Source: JBASRP01 sp044866075 (lineage in GTDB: Bacteria > Actinomycetota > AC-67). From it: 25,863 bases of DNA. The translations under genes were made by a program, and so were the position numbers. Positions 1 through 7,182 of this stretch are shown here, one piece after another. The stretch lies in the NCBI GenBank assembly GCA_044866075.1, contig JBIOTQ010000114.1, positions 1 through 25,863 of the forward strand. Reading direction: 5' to 3'. The notes beneath the pieces are model-generated. The model was not told the DNA's origin. It searched no databases and saw nothing but the letters and a program-made list of their open reading frames with translations. Position 1 is the first letter of the stretch. Every line of letters starts with the position of its first letter.

Positions 1-718
1 TGATGTAGACGAAGCCCTTGCCCTCCTCGCCGAGGAGGTTCTCGGCCGGGACGCGGCAGTCGTCGAAGAAGATCTCGCCGGTGTGCGACGTCCACCAACC
101 GACGGTCCGCATGCGGTTCGTGCGGAAACCGGGCGTGTCCTTGTCGACGACGATCAGCGAGATGCCGCCATACCCCTCCCCGCCGGTGCGCACCGCCGCG
201 ACGACGTAGTCGGCTTTCGAGCCGTTGGTGATGAACGCCTTCTGCCCGTTGAGGACGTAGCTGTCGCCGTCGCGAACGGCCTTCGTCTTCAGAGAGGCGA
301 CGTCGGAGCCGGCGCCCGGCTCCGTGACGCCGAGCGCGGAGATGAGCTCGCCGCGGACCGACGGGACGAGCCACTTCTTTCGCTGCTCGTCGTTCCCGAA
401 ACGGTAGACGTAGTACGACCCGAGATCCTTGTGCGCGCCGAGTCCGGCCGCGACGCCGCCCGAGCCGCACAGAGTCATCTCCTCGGTCACAACGGCGTCG
501 GCGATCAGGTCGGGGCCGGAACCGCCGTACTCCTCTTCGTACTTGAGTCCGAAGAGGCCGAGTTCGCCGCATCGCTCGTAGAGCGAGCGGGGGAAGTCGC
601 GCGCGGCCTCCCACTCGTCGGCGTACGGCCGGATCTCACGCGCGACGAAGTCGCGAACCGAGCCGCGGAGAGCCTCGTGCTCCTCGGTGAACAAGTCGTA
701 GCGCACGTCGTCGCTCAT
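1..718 (-). CDS. acyl-CoA dehydrogenase, 3' end outside the window
   Basis: FAD-dependent acyl-CoA dehydrogenase that would oxidise an acyl-CoA thioester to its 2-enoyl form and pass electrons to ETF. About 239 codons are visible, beginning MSDDVRYDLFTEEHEALR. The frame runs off the left edge with LLGEEGKGFVYI still in frame. Visible family landmarks are EEYGGSG near residue 60, GVTEPGAGSDVA, the FITNG flavin-contact motif and the mid-domain LLGEEGKGF. The catalytic base and the C-terminal helical domain lie outside the window, so substrate class cannot be judged. The ATG at 718-716 shares an ATGA with the stop of the small upstream frame (715-855), suggesting translational coupling. The protein resembles the neighbouring dehydrogenase at 856-2013, which may mean a local duplication (inference). 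Confidence 0.93.
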   Translation of the reverse strand, partial: MSDDVRYDLFTEEHEALRGSVRDFVAREIRPYADEWEAARDFPRSLYERCGELGLFGLKYEEEYGGSGPDLIADAVVTEEMTLCGSGGVAAGLGAHKDLGSYYVYRFGNDEQRKKWLVPSVRGELISALGVTEPGAGSDVASLKTKAVRDGDSYVLNGQKAFITNGSKADYVVAAVRTGGEGYGGISLIVVDKDTPGFRTNRMRTVGWWTSHTGEIFFDDCRVPAENLLGEEGKGFVYI

Positions 719-855
719 CGGTCGGGCGGTTTGGGTGTCGGCGGCGGGTTGTCGCCGGGCGGGCGGTCCGGGTCGGGATCGCCGCCGGGTCGGCCGGGCG
801 GGACCGGATCCGGGTCCCGGCCGGGCTTCGTCGGCGGCTCGGTGCGGGCGCGCAT
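715..855 (-). CDS. 46-residue Asp/Pro/Gly-rich peptide between two acyl-CoA dehydrogenases
   Basis: Small open frame of 46 residues starting MRARTEPPTKPGRDPD and ending KPPDR. Its ATG follows the TAG of the upstream dehydrogenase with no gap (TAGATG), and its TGA overlaps the next dehydrogenase's ATG (ATGA). Such exact fitting on both sides is the main argument that it is translated. It has no cysteine, no hydrophobic segment and no recognisable domain. Composition is dominated by Pro, Gly, Asp and Arg with DPD and PPG repeats, so it is probably disordered. Third positions are almost all G or C, as in the neighbours. It could be a coupling peptide that only carries ribosomes across the gap, or a genuine small protein. 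The G/C-rich repeats could also keep a frame open by chance. Confidence 0.5.
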   Translation of the reverse strand: MRARTEPPTKPGRDPDPVPPGRPGGDPDPDRPPGDNPPPTPKPPDR

Positions 856-2013
856 CTACAGACCTCTCATCTTCGCGATGATCTCGCGCATGACTTCGTC
901 CGCGCCGCCGCCGATGCGCATCAGCCGCGAGTCGCGCCACGCACGCTGGATCGGGATGTCCATCAGGTAGGCAGCGCCGCCGAAGATCTGCATCGCGTGA
1001 TTGGTGATCTTGTTGACGACGATGCCCGTGTACAGCTTGGCCATCGAGATCTCACGGACGGGGTACTCGCCCTTGTTGAACTTCCACACCGCGTCGTAGA
1101 CGAGCTGCCGGGCCGCTTCGATCTCGGTCCCCATCTCGGCGAGCCGGTGCGCCATCGTCTGGAACTTGCCGATCGGCTGTCCGAACGCGTTCCGTTCTTT
1201 CGCGTACTGCACGCAGCGATCGAAGAGGAGCTGCGACCCCGCGACCGCGCCGGCGGCGGCGACGAGACGCTCGCCCTGGAGCTCCCACATGATCTGGTAG
1301 AAGCCGTTGCCCTCCTCACCGAGAAGCGCCTCGGAGGGCAGGCGCATGTCCTCCATGACGATCTCGGCGGTGTCGGACGAATGCATGCCGAGCTTGTCGA
1401 GACGGCGCGTCACCTGCCACCCGGGAGTGCTCGTGGGGACGAGGAAGAGCGAGAACCCGTGATAGCCGCTGGGCTTGTCGGTGCGCGCGACGAGCGTGCA
1501 GTAGTGTGCGCGCACGCCGTTGGTGATGAAGATCTTGCGGCCGTTGACGATCCAGTCCGAGCCGTCGCGCACGGCCGTCGTCTCGATGTTGGCGACGTCA
1601 GATCCCGCGTTGGGCTCGGTGATGCCGAGGCACGCGATCTTGGTGCCTTTGATCGCGGGGACGAGGTACTCCTGCTTCTGTGCTTCCGTCCCGAACTTCA
1701 GGATCGGCGGCGTCGCCATGTCTGTCTGCACCGCCACGGCCATCCCGACGCCGCCCGAGCCGCAGCGCGCCATCTCCTCTTTCAGCACGAGCGTCGAGAT
1801 GTAGTCGCCGCCGGAGCCGCCGTACTCCTCGGGATAGGAGAGCCCGAGGAGACCCGCGTCCCCGAGCCTCTCGAAGACCCAGTCGGGGAAGTTGCCGGCC
1901 GCTTCCCACTCCTCCGCGTGGGGCTGGAGTTCGCGCTCGACGAAGGCGCGGATCGAGGAACGCAGGGCCTCGTGTTCGGCTGTAAAGAACGAGGTTGCGA
2001 TCGCGGTGGGCAT
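856..2013 (-). CDS. acyl-CoA dehydrogenase (isovaleryl-CoA dehydrogenase-like active site)
   Basis: Full-length 385-residue acyl-CoA dehydrogenase, a usual length for the family. In order: N-terminal helical domain (TAEHEALRSS near residue 11, PEEYGGSGGD 61-70), middle beta domain with GITEPNAGSD (130-139) and FITNG (162-166), and C-terminal helical domain with RNAFGQPIGKFQ (274-285) and IFGGAAYL (343-350). The classic catalytic Glu near the C terminus is missing (IGGGADEV 367-374). Glu248 in QGERLV occupies the helix-G position used as base by isovaleryl- and long-chain acyl-CoA dehydrogenases (family knowledge). The substrate is probably a branched or long acyl-CoA (inference). The gene lies between the upstream hypothetical gene, 41 bases away, and the small 46-residue frame, and probably shares a transcript with both. 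Confidence 0.95.
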   Translation of the reverse strand: MPTAIATSFFTAEHEALRSSIRAFVERELQPHAEEWEAAGNFPDWVFERLGDAGLLGLSYPEEYGGSGGDYISTLVLKEEMARCGSGGVGMAVAVQTDMATPPILKFGTEAQKQEYLVPAIKGTKIACLGITEPNAGSDVANIETTAVRDGSDWIVNGRKIFITNGVRAHYCTLVARTDKPSGYHGFSLFLVPTSTPGWQVTRRLDKLGMHSSDTAEIVMEDMRLPSEALLGEEGNGFYQIMWELQGERLVAAAGAVAGSQLLFDRCVQYAKERNAFGQPIGKFQTMAHRLAEMGTEIEAARQLVYDAVWKFNKGEYPVREISMAKLYTGIVVNKITNHAMQIFGGAAYLMDIPIQRAWRDSRLMRIGGGADEVMREIIAKMRGL

Positions 2014-2054
2014 CGCCGCGATGATAGCCGCCGGCGCGTGCGGCGAGAAAGCCG

Positions 2055-2636
2055 TCAGCTCGCGGAGCCGACGTCCGCGTAGGTCGAGCCTTCGACACGC
2101 CAGGCGCCGTCGGTTTCCACCGGAAGCACCGCGCGGCCCGTCGTCCGAGCGCCGCCCGGCAGGATCACGCGATCGCGCCCGCCGAACCGCACGGCGACCA
2201 CCGTGGCCGGGGAGGACCCGACCTCGGCCGTGACGCGACCGACGGAGACGGCGACGGGGCAGTCGCTGAGGTTCCGGACGGTCATCGTGGCGGCGACGCG
2301 CCGTGCGCCGGATCCGCGCAGGCCGAGCGAGACCCTCACGGGCATGATCTCTTCACGGGTGCTTGGGGTGATCTTGCTCGGCGGCGCGAGGCTCGCGCCC
2401 GCGACGCCGCGCGCGACGCGAAGGGTCAGGGGTTGGGCCACCACCACTCGCGAGCCTGTATCGACGCGCGTGGTGCCGGTGTCGTCTACGACGGAGCAGC
2501 GTTCGACCTTGAGGCCGAGCACGGCCGACGAGCGCTCATCGACGCTGGTCTGATTCGCGACGACAACGATCGCAACCGCGGCGACGGCCAGCGCCATGCG
2601 CGCGAAGGGCGCGCCGCGGAGAGACCGGATGCTCAT
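2055..2636 (-). CDS. membrane-anchored or secreted protein of unknown function
   Basis: Not recognised. The protein has 193 residues when started at MSIRSLRGAPFARMALAV, an ATG preceded by a purine-rich AAAGGGA about ten bases upstream. A longer frame reaches back to 2678 but has no ribosome site and would cross the leader inverted repeat. The N terminus is a positively charged stretch followed by ALAVAAVAIVVVANQ, a signal peptide or single anchor. The remainder has alternating beta-like segments (PLTLRVARGV, VRVSLGLRG, AATMTVRNLSDCPVAVSV) and ends GSAS, suggesting one or two extracytoplasmic immunoglobulin-like beta domains. Two cysteines are present, one early (ERCSVV) and one late (SDCPV), and could form a disulfide. 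A candidate promoter lies just upstream. Confidence 0.75.
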   Translation of the reverse strand: MSIRSLRGAPFARMALAVAAVAIVVVANQTSVDERSSAVLGLKVERCSVVDDTGTTRVDTGSRVVVAQPLTLRVARGVAGASLAPPSKITPSTREEIMPVRVSLGLRGSGARRVAATMTVRNLSDCPVAVSVGRVTAEVGSSPATVVAVRFGGRDRVILPGGARTTGRAVLPVETDGAWRVEGSTYADVGSAS

Positions 2637-2664
2637 CGGAGATGTCCCTTTCTTCCTGTCATTC

Positions 2665-2683
2665 CCGGAATTGACCATTCCGG
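2665..2683. promoter_or_regulatory. inverted repeat in the leader of the 2055-2636 gene
   Basis: CCGGAAT and ATTCCGG are perfect seven-base arms separated by five bases. The repeat sits between the candidate -10 box and the ribosome site of the downstream minus-strand gene. It could be a protein operator or a small hairpin in the 5' UTR. No regulator can be named. Confidence 0.35.
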
Positions 2684-2690
2684 ACGAGCG

Positions 2691-2719
2691 ACTATCGTCA
2701 GCCTACTCAGACAACTCAA
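2691..2719 (-). promoter_or_regulatory. candidate sigma-70-type promoter for the 2055-2636 gene
   Basis: On the minus strand TTGAGT (2719-2714) is followed, after a 17-base spacer, by GATAGT (2696-2691). This is a good housekeeping-sigma spacing in a locally AT-richer patch. It is placed to transcribe the hypothetical gene and possibly the dehydrogenases beyond it. Confidence 0.4.
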
Positions 2720-2758
2720 TGAAACAACGAGCGAAGCCCCCGTCCCCACACGGGAGGA

Positions 2759-2780
2759 GGCGGCGGCAGATGCCGCCGCC
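2759..2780 (-). terminator. GC hairpin downstream of the ygfZ-like gene
   Basis: GGCGGCGGC and GCCGCCGCC form a perfect nine-base stem with an AGAT loop, ten bases past the ygfZ stop codon. A second small hairpin (CCCGT with ACGGG, 2739-2754) follows in the direction of transcription, and a third (TTCCGT/ACGGAA, 2781-2797) has the stop codon in its loop. There is no U-run, so termination is inferred from position and stem strength only. Confidence 0.45.
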
Positions 2781-2789
2781 TTCCGTGCG

Positions 2790-3674
2790 CTACGGAAGTG
2801 CCTCGACGACCGCCGCGGCGTCGCCCGCGCCGATCGTTGCGCCCGGCTCGACCTCGCTGCGGACGAGCGCGATCGCGGCGAACCCTCCGTCCGGTGATCG
2901 TGCCGCGCTCGTGATCGTTCCCACAACCGTGCCTCCGGCGGTGAGTTCGGTGCCCGGGTCGAGCGGGGCGTCCGCAGTGAGGCCGCGCAGGACGCGACGG
3001 ATGCGACCGAGGTTGTGGACACGCGCGACGGATTCCTGGCCCGGGTAGCAGCCCTTCGTCAGCGAGACGCCGCGCGTCAGCAGGGGCGTCTCGTTCACCA
3101 ACGTCGAGGCGTCGAAGTCGCGGCCGAAGACCGGCCGCCCCGCGGCGATGCGCGCGGCGTCGAGTTCCTCGAGCGTCGCGCGCGGGAGGTCGAAGTTCCG
3201 AATGACCTCGTTGACCTCCGACGGCGGCCCGAGGACGTCGAGGCCGGGAAGACCCCAGACGACGCGGACGACATACGCATCGCCCGATGGATGGAACGCG
3301 GCTTCCTCGTTCGGAGGCATCCCAGCGATGATGCGCTGCCCGCGCACCGCGGCGACCACCATGTCCTCGCTCGCCTCGACGACCTCGCATCCCGCGAGGC
3401 CCGAATGCCGGGCGATGTACGCCTCGATCCCGTCCCGCGCGGCAGGCTCGGCGTCGAACAGCACGTCCTTCTCCAAAGGCAGCACGCGTACCTCGGCGGC
3501 GATGCGGCCCTCGGCGGTGAGCAGCGCCGCGATCGCGCCCGTCCCTTCGCGCAGATCGATGACGTCCTGTGCGAGCACGTCGTGCAGGTATGCAAGCGGG
3601 CGTTCCCCGGTCACGCGGTACACGACACGCGGCACGCGCTCGACGACGGCTGCGGACGCGAACGGATCGGTCAT
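2790..3674 (-). CDS. ygfZ: YgfZ/GcvT-like folate-binding Fe-S cluster maintenance protein
   Basis: Protein of 294 residues in the aminomethyltransferase-fold (GcvT-like) family. The diagnostic YgfZ signature K-G-C-Y-x-G-Q-E is present as KGCYPGQE at residues 207-214, with Cys209 the conserved cysteine. The N-terminal half is the folate-binding domain (LAYLHDVLAQDV, ALLTAEGRI), and the C-terminal part is the small beta-barrel (residues about 225-290). Known family members use tetrahydrofolate and support repair or assembly of some Fe-S enzymes; they are not glycine-cleavage T proteins. The start MTDPFASAAVV is the ATG at 3674. An open frame continues upstream but only as antisense to the divergent hydrolase. 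TACAGT lies seven bases before the ATG, so a leaderless transcript is possible. Confidence 0.9.
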   Translation of the reverse strand: MTDPFASAAVVERVPRVVYRVTGERPLAYLHDVLAQDVIDLREGTGAIAALLTAEGRIAAEVRVLPLEKDVLFDAEPAARDGIEAYIARHSGLAGCEVVEASEDMVVAAVRGQRIIAGMPPNEEAAFHPSGDAYVVRVVWGLPGLDVLGPPSEVNEVIRNFDLPRATLEELDAARIAAGRPVFGRDFDASTLVNETPLLTRGVSLTKGCYPGQESVARVHNLGRIRRVLRGLTADAPLDPGTELTAGGTVVGTITSAARSPDGGFAAIALVRSEVEPGATIGAGDAAAVVEALP

Positions 3675-3749
3675 GGACTCACTGTAGCGCCGCGCACTCG
3701 CCCCGTTCGGGCCGCCGCGGATAAAGTCTCGTCGTCGAGGAGGCCCGAG

Positions 3750-4535
3750 ATGCCGATCGTTCGTTCCGGAGACGCCGACATCGCGTACGAGACCGCCGGG
3801 CACGGCGATCCCCTGCTGATGATCATGGGATTCCTCGCCGACTCGCGCATGTGGGTCCTGCAGACGCCGGTCTTCGCGGAGCATTTCAAGTGCATCACGT
3901 TCGACAACCGCGGCGTCGGCATGTCGTCCTCTCCGCCGGGCCCGTACACCACCGAACAGATGGCCGCCGACGCGATCGCCGTTCTCGACGACGCCGGCGT
4001 CGATCGCGCGCACGTCCTCGGCATCTCGATGGGTGGCGCGATCGCTCAGCACGTCGCGCTGAAGGCGCCGGAGCGGATCCGTTCGCTGACGCTCGCCGCG
4101 ACCTGGTGCAACCCGAACATGTGGCTGGAGCGGATGTCGTCTCTCGGCGAACTGCTCGCCGGTATGCCGGACAACCAGGTCGCGACCGCTGCGCTGCTCT
4201 GGCTGTTCACGCCGAAGCTCATCATCCACCAGCCCGACGTCGTGAACTCGATCGAACAGATGATGGTCGCTTTCGAGCCTCCCCCCGACGCGTTCGTGAA
4301 ACAGATCCACGGCGTTCGGTCGCACGACACGCGAGAACAGCTCGCACAGATCACAGCGCCGACGCTCGTGCTCGGAGCGCGCCGCGACGTGATGGTCCCA
4401 CCGGAACTGGCCGAGATCGTCCACCAGTCGATCCCCGGATCGCGCTTCGAGCTACTCGACGGCGGTCACGCGTTCTCGGCGGAGAACGCCGCCGAGTTCA
4501 ACCGGGTGATCCTGGAGTTCCTGAAGGCGAACTAA
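3750..4535 (+). CDS. alpha/beta hydrolase
   Basis: Alpha/beta-hydrolase-fold protein of 261 residues with no signal peptide, so cytoplasmic. The catalytic triad is readable: nucleophile Ser93 in GISMGG (91-96), acid Asp213 in GARRDVMVP, and His240 in DGGHAF. The oxyanion region is MIMGFLADSRMW after strand 3, and FDNRGVGMSS (51-60) is the usual strand-4 turn. Members include esterases, enol-lactonases and C-C bond hydrolases; the substrate cannot be read from sequence. The start is fixed by a strong GAGGAGG eight or nine bases before the ATG. It is divergent from ygfZ with a 75-base gap. Its 3' end overlaps the convergent hydrolase at 4498-5421 by 38 bases. Confidence 0.93.
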   Translation: MPIVRSGDADIAYETAGHGDPLLMIMGFLADSRMWVLQTPVFAEHFKCITFDNRGVGMSSSPPGPYTTEQMAADAIAVLDDAGVDRAHVLGISMGGAIAQHVALKAPERIRSLTLAATWCNPNMWLERMSSLGELLAGMPDNQVATAALLWLFTPKLIIHQPDVVNSIEQMMVAFEPPPDAFVKQIHGVRSHDTREQLAQITAPTLVLGARRDVMVPPELAEIVHQSIPGSRFELLDGGHAFSAENAAEFNRVILEFLKAN

Positions 4536-5421
4536 CCTGGCTGTCGCGCTCGACGTAGGCGAGCACGATCTCGACGAACCGATCGGGAACCTCGATCTGC
4601 GGGTTGTGTCCGGCACCCTCTATCACGATCAGCTCCGCGCCGGGGATCTTCGATACCCAGTCCTCCCCGACGGCGATCGGAACAAGAACGTCCTCGCTCC
4701 CCCACACGAGCAACGTCGGCACGCGGAGCGAGGCCGCGACGCGCTCAACCTCCGCGCGGCCGCCCGACATCATCCACAGCAGGTTGCGTTGCGCCGAGAG
4801 CAACGGCCGGCGCAACGCCATGTCGTGCCGCCGATCCTCCGCCTCTTCCCGCATCAACCGCATCGTCATTTCCGACACGCGCGACGGGTCGGCGACGTTG
4901 CGTTTCAATCCATCGGCGAGCTGGTAATCGGCGGACTTGAACTTCATGAAGCCCGTGTACAGCACCTCGCCGACGCCGGGGAGAGACGCGGCCACCGCGC
5001 GCGCGACTGTCTTCGCGTCAGGCCGCACGCCGGCGGGCAACGGCAGCGCGGGGTCGACGAGCGCCAGCTGGGTCACGCGCTCGGGCCACGCGGCCGCGCA
5101 CCACATCGCCGTCACGCCGCCGAGCGAATTCCCGACGATGACGCAATGCTCGATGCCCATCGCGTCGAGGAATGCCTTCACGCCGCCGGCGAGGAACCCG
5201 AACGTGTACCGGGCGCGCGGCGCCTCGGACTTGCCGAAGCCCGGCAGATCGACGGCGAGCGTCCGCCGCCGGGCCGCGAAGATCGGCAGCGCGTCGCGCC
5301 ACTTCGTCACGGTCGAGCCGAGCCCGTGCAGAAGAACGATCGGAGGATCACCGGAGCCGTCCTCGATGTAGTGCAGGCGGACGCCGCCGGCGTCCACGAA
5401 GCGGGGTTCGAGTCCCCTCAT
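4498..5421 (-). CDS. alpha/beta hydrolase, last gene of a dehydrogenase operon
   Basis: Alpha/beta hydrolase of 307 residues. Triad: Ser99 in GNSLGG (97-102), Asp244 in WGSEDVLVP, and His272 in GAGHNPQIEVP. The oxyanion motif LLHGLGST sits at 30-37 and DLPGFGKS at 58-65. The long cap region (about 125-225) gives a lid over the active site. No signal peptide is present. The ATG shares ATGA with the stop of the acyl-CoA dehydrogenase upstream, so the two are translationally coupled. This suggests a shared pathway, for example hydrolysis of an ester, lactone or thioester made from or feeding acyl-CoA oxidation (inference). The C-terminal tail (QVSSPSGTPGSPG) is low-complexity and lies in the 38-base convergent overlap with the neighbouring hydrolase gene. 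Confidence 0.92.
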   Translation of the reverse strand: MRGLEPRFVDAGGVRLHYIEDGSGDPPIVLLHGLGSTVTKWRDALPIFAARRRTLAVDLPGFGKSEAPRARYTFGFLAGGVKAFLDAMGIEHCVIVGNSLGGVTAMWCAAAWPERVTQLALVDPALPLPAGVRPDAKTVARAVAASLPGVGEVLYTGFMKFKSADYQLADGLKRNVADPSRVSEMTMRLMREEAEDRRHDMALRRPLLSAQRNLLWMMSGGRAEVERVAASLRVPTLLVWGSEDVLVPIAVGEDWVSKIPGAELIVIEGAGHNPQIEVPDRFVEIVLAYVERDSQVSSPSGTPGSPG

Positions 5422-6578
5422 TCCCCGAGCAGCGTCCGCGCGATGATCAGTTTCTGGATCTCGCTCGTGCCGCCGCCGATCGACGCCAGCTTCGCGTCGC
5501 GGATCGAACGCTCGACGGGGAACTCCTTGATGTAGCCGTACCCGCCGAAGATCTGCACCGCCTCGAGCGCGTTCTGCATCGCCGCCTCGGCGACGTGGTA
5601 CTTCGCGATCGACGCTTCCTGCTGGTGCGGCAGGCCCTCCTGCTTCAACCAGGCCGCGTGATACAGAACCCAGCGTGCGGTGTTGATATTCACGCGCATG
5701 CGCGCCAGCTTGTCCTGGATCATCTGGAAGTCGGCGATCGGCTTCCCGAACGCCTTGCGCTCGCGCACGTACGCGACGCATCCCCGCAGCTGCGCCTCCA
5801 TGCCGCCGATCGCGGAGGAGACCATGACGGTGCGCTCCCAGTCGAAGCACTCGAAGCCGACCTTCCACAGCGCCGACCCCTCCGGCCCGAGCATGTTCGC
5901 GTGCGGAACGACGCAGTCGCGGAAGTGGAGCTCCGACGTGGGCGACGAGCGGTTGCCGCTCTTGTCGAGGTGCTTGCCGATCTCGAGGCCCTTCTGACCG
6001 CCCGGCACGATGAAGCAGCTCATGCGCGCGCCGCTCTGCGCGTCCGGGTCGGTGACGGCGATCACGTTGATGACGTCGGCGACGGGCCCATTCGTGATGA
6101 ACGTCTTCGAGCCGTTCAGCACCCAGAAATCGCCGTCGCGGACGGCGCGCGTCTTGATACCGGCGGCGTCGGAGCCGGCCTCCGGCTCGGTGATCGCGAA
6201 CGCGCCGATCCACTCGCCCGAGCACAGCTTGGGGAGCCACGTCTTCTTCTGATCCTCGGTGCCGTGCAGCCAGATCGGAACCGCACCGATGCAGATGTGC
6301 GCGCCGAGCGAGAGCAACAGGCCGGAGTCGCGGCCGCCTTCCTCGAGGGCCTCGAGCGCGAGGTTGGTCGTGACGATGTCGGCGCCGGAACCTCCGTACT
6401 CCTCCGTGACCGGGAGCCCGCATAGGCCGAACTCCCCGCACGCCCGCCAGACGTCGCGATCGAACCGGCCGTCGCGGTCGCGCTCGTCCGCGCCCGGCGC
6501 GACGACCTTCTCGGCGAATTCCTTGACCGACTTCCGGAACGCGAGCTGTTCCTCGGTGAAGGAGAAGTTGAGGCTCAC
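5418..6578 (-). CDS. acyl-CoA dehydrogenase (isovaleryl-CoA dehydrogenase-like active site)
   Basis: Complete 386-residue acyl-CoA dehydrogenase. Landmarks: VTEEYGGSGAD (57-67), AITEPEAGSDAAG (128-140), FITNG (160-164), ERKAFGKPIADFQ (273-285), IFGGYGYIKEFPVER (343-357) and IGGGTSEIQ (367-375). The C-terminal position of the MCAD-type catalytic Glu is Gly, while Glu248 in DWERTV sits where isovaleryl-CoA dehydrogenase carries its base. This points to branched-chain or long acyl-CoA substrates (family knowledge plus inference). The start is GTG at 6578 (MSLNFSFTEEQLAFRK), ten bases after the stop of a 56-residue membrane peptide gene. No strong ribosome site is visible there, which suggests read-through translation. 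The downstream hydrolase overlaps by ATGA. Confidence 0.95.
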   Translation of the reverse strand: MSLNFSFTEEQLAFRKSVKEFAEKVVAPGADERDRDGRFDRDVWRACGEFGLCGLPVTEEYGGSGADIVTTNLALEALEEGGRDSGLLLSLGAHICIGAVPIWLHGTEDQKKTWLPKLCSGEWIGAFAITEPEAGSDAAGIKTRAVRDGDFWVLNGSKTFITNGPVADVINVIAVTDPDAQSGARMSCFIVPGGQKGLEIGKHLDKSGNRSSPTSELHFRDCVVPHANMLGPEGSALWKVGFECFDWERTVMVSSAIGGMEAQLRGCVAYVRERKAFGKPIADFQMIQDKLARMRVNINTARWVLYHAAWLKQEGLPHQQEASIAKYHVAEAAMQNALEAVQIFGGYGYIKEFPVERSIRDAKLASIGGGTSEIQKLIIARTLLGE

Positions 6579-6588
6579 GGCCGAGGCT

Positions 6589-6759
6589 CTACTTGGGACG
6601 CGGCAGCCCGATCAGACGCTGCGAGAGCGCTTTGAGGCCGCGCGGCTCGACGATGCGTGTGATGACGACGAGGCCGATGACGCCTGACAGGCCCAGCATG
6701 AACAAAAGCAACAGGATGAACGAGATCTCGAGGACGTTGATGCTCGCAAGGCTCATCAT
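6589..6759 (-). CDS. 56-residue single-pass membrane peptide
   Basis: Small protein starting MMSLASINVLEISF and ending IGLPRPK. One long hydrophobic helix spans about residues 8-34, followed by a basic, amphipathic tail (RIVEPRGLKALSQRLIG). It is not recognised as a named family. A GGAG lies six bases before the first of two adjacent ATG codons; the second, at 6756, would also serve. It is the first gene of the apparent operon with the acyl-CoA dehydrogenase (ten-base gap) and hydrolase. It could tether the dehydrogenase or an electron acceptor to the membrane, but that is speculation. The membrane-peptide character, ribosome site and operon position support a real gene. Confidence 0.65.
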   Translation of the reverse strand: MMSLASINVLEISFILLLLFMLGLSGVIGLVVITRIVEPRGLKALSQRLIGLPRPK

Positions 6760-6819
6760 CGACTCCGTTCCGGGGTGACGCGCGGCTAGACTAGCACCGG
6801 CGCTCGGGTGGGAGGCTCC

Positions 6820-7182
6820 GTGGCGCGGACGTTCGTCCTCAGACTCACGCACGCGGCCGACGACGTCGAACGCGTCGGGCAGGCTCTGACGATCGGCTCG
6901 ACCGCGGTCGCGTCGGGCATCGACGTCGAGCTGTGGCTCATCCACGACGGCGTCCATCTCGCGCAGCCGGGCGTCGTGGAAAGCCTCGAGCTGGCGCATT
7001 CGCCGCCGCTCAGCGAGCTGTGGAACGCGATCATGAAAGGCGGACGCGTGTACGCCTGCACGCAGTGCCTTCTGCGGCGCTCGATCACCGTGGACGAACT
7101 GCGCGAGGGCGTCACGCAAGCCGGCGCCGCGGTCCTCGTCGCGTCGCTCGCCGAAGATGGCGCCGTCGCCCTGGATTTCTAG
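6820..7182 (+). CDS. DsrE-family-like sulfur/thiol protein with a CxxC motif
   Basis: Protein of 120 residues resembling the DsrE/DsrF-like fold (predicted peroxiredoxin-like). The opening FVLRLTHAADDVERVGQALTI, then VELWLIHDGVHLA, LWNAIMKGGRVYACTQCLLRR and a closing strand AAVLVASLAEDGAVALDF follow the family's alternating beta/alpha order. Cys80 and Cys83 form CTQC after the GGRVYAC strand, where DsrE-like proteins keep their active cysteine. Family members carry or transfer sulfane sulfur. GTG at 6820 is chosen because GGGAGG sits five bases upstream; a GTG at 6808 lacks such a site. Its TAG shares CTAG with the stop of the convergent thioredoxin gene, whose operon is also thiol-related. 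Confidence 0.75.
   Translation: MARTFVLRLTHAADDVERVGQALTIGSTAVASGIDVELWLIHDGVHLAQPGVVESLELAHSPPLSELWNAIMKGGRVYACTQCLLRRSITVDELREGVTQAGAAVLVASLAEDGAVALDF

Noticed and set aside
3015..3749. A 5' extension of the plus-strand hydrolase frame back to 3015
   Set aside because: The extension is antisense to ygfZ and has no recognisable sequence. The ATG at 3750 has a strong GAGGAGG and gives a normal hydrolase N terminus.
5422..6441. A 647-codon minus-strand frame joining the hydrolase to an upstream extension
   Set aside because: The upstream part is an out-of-frame reading of the acyl-CoA dehydrogenase. The hydrolase proper starts at 5421 in an ATGA overlap.
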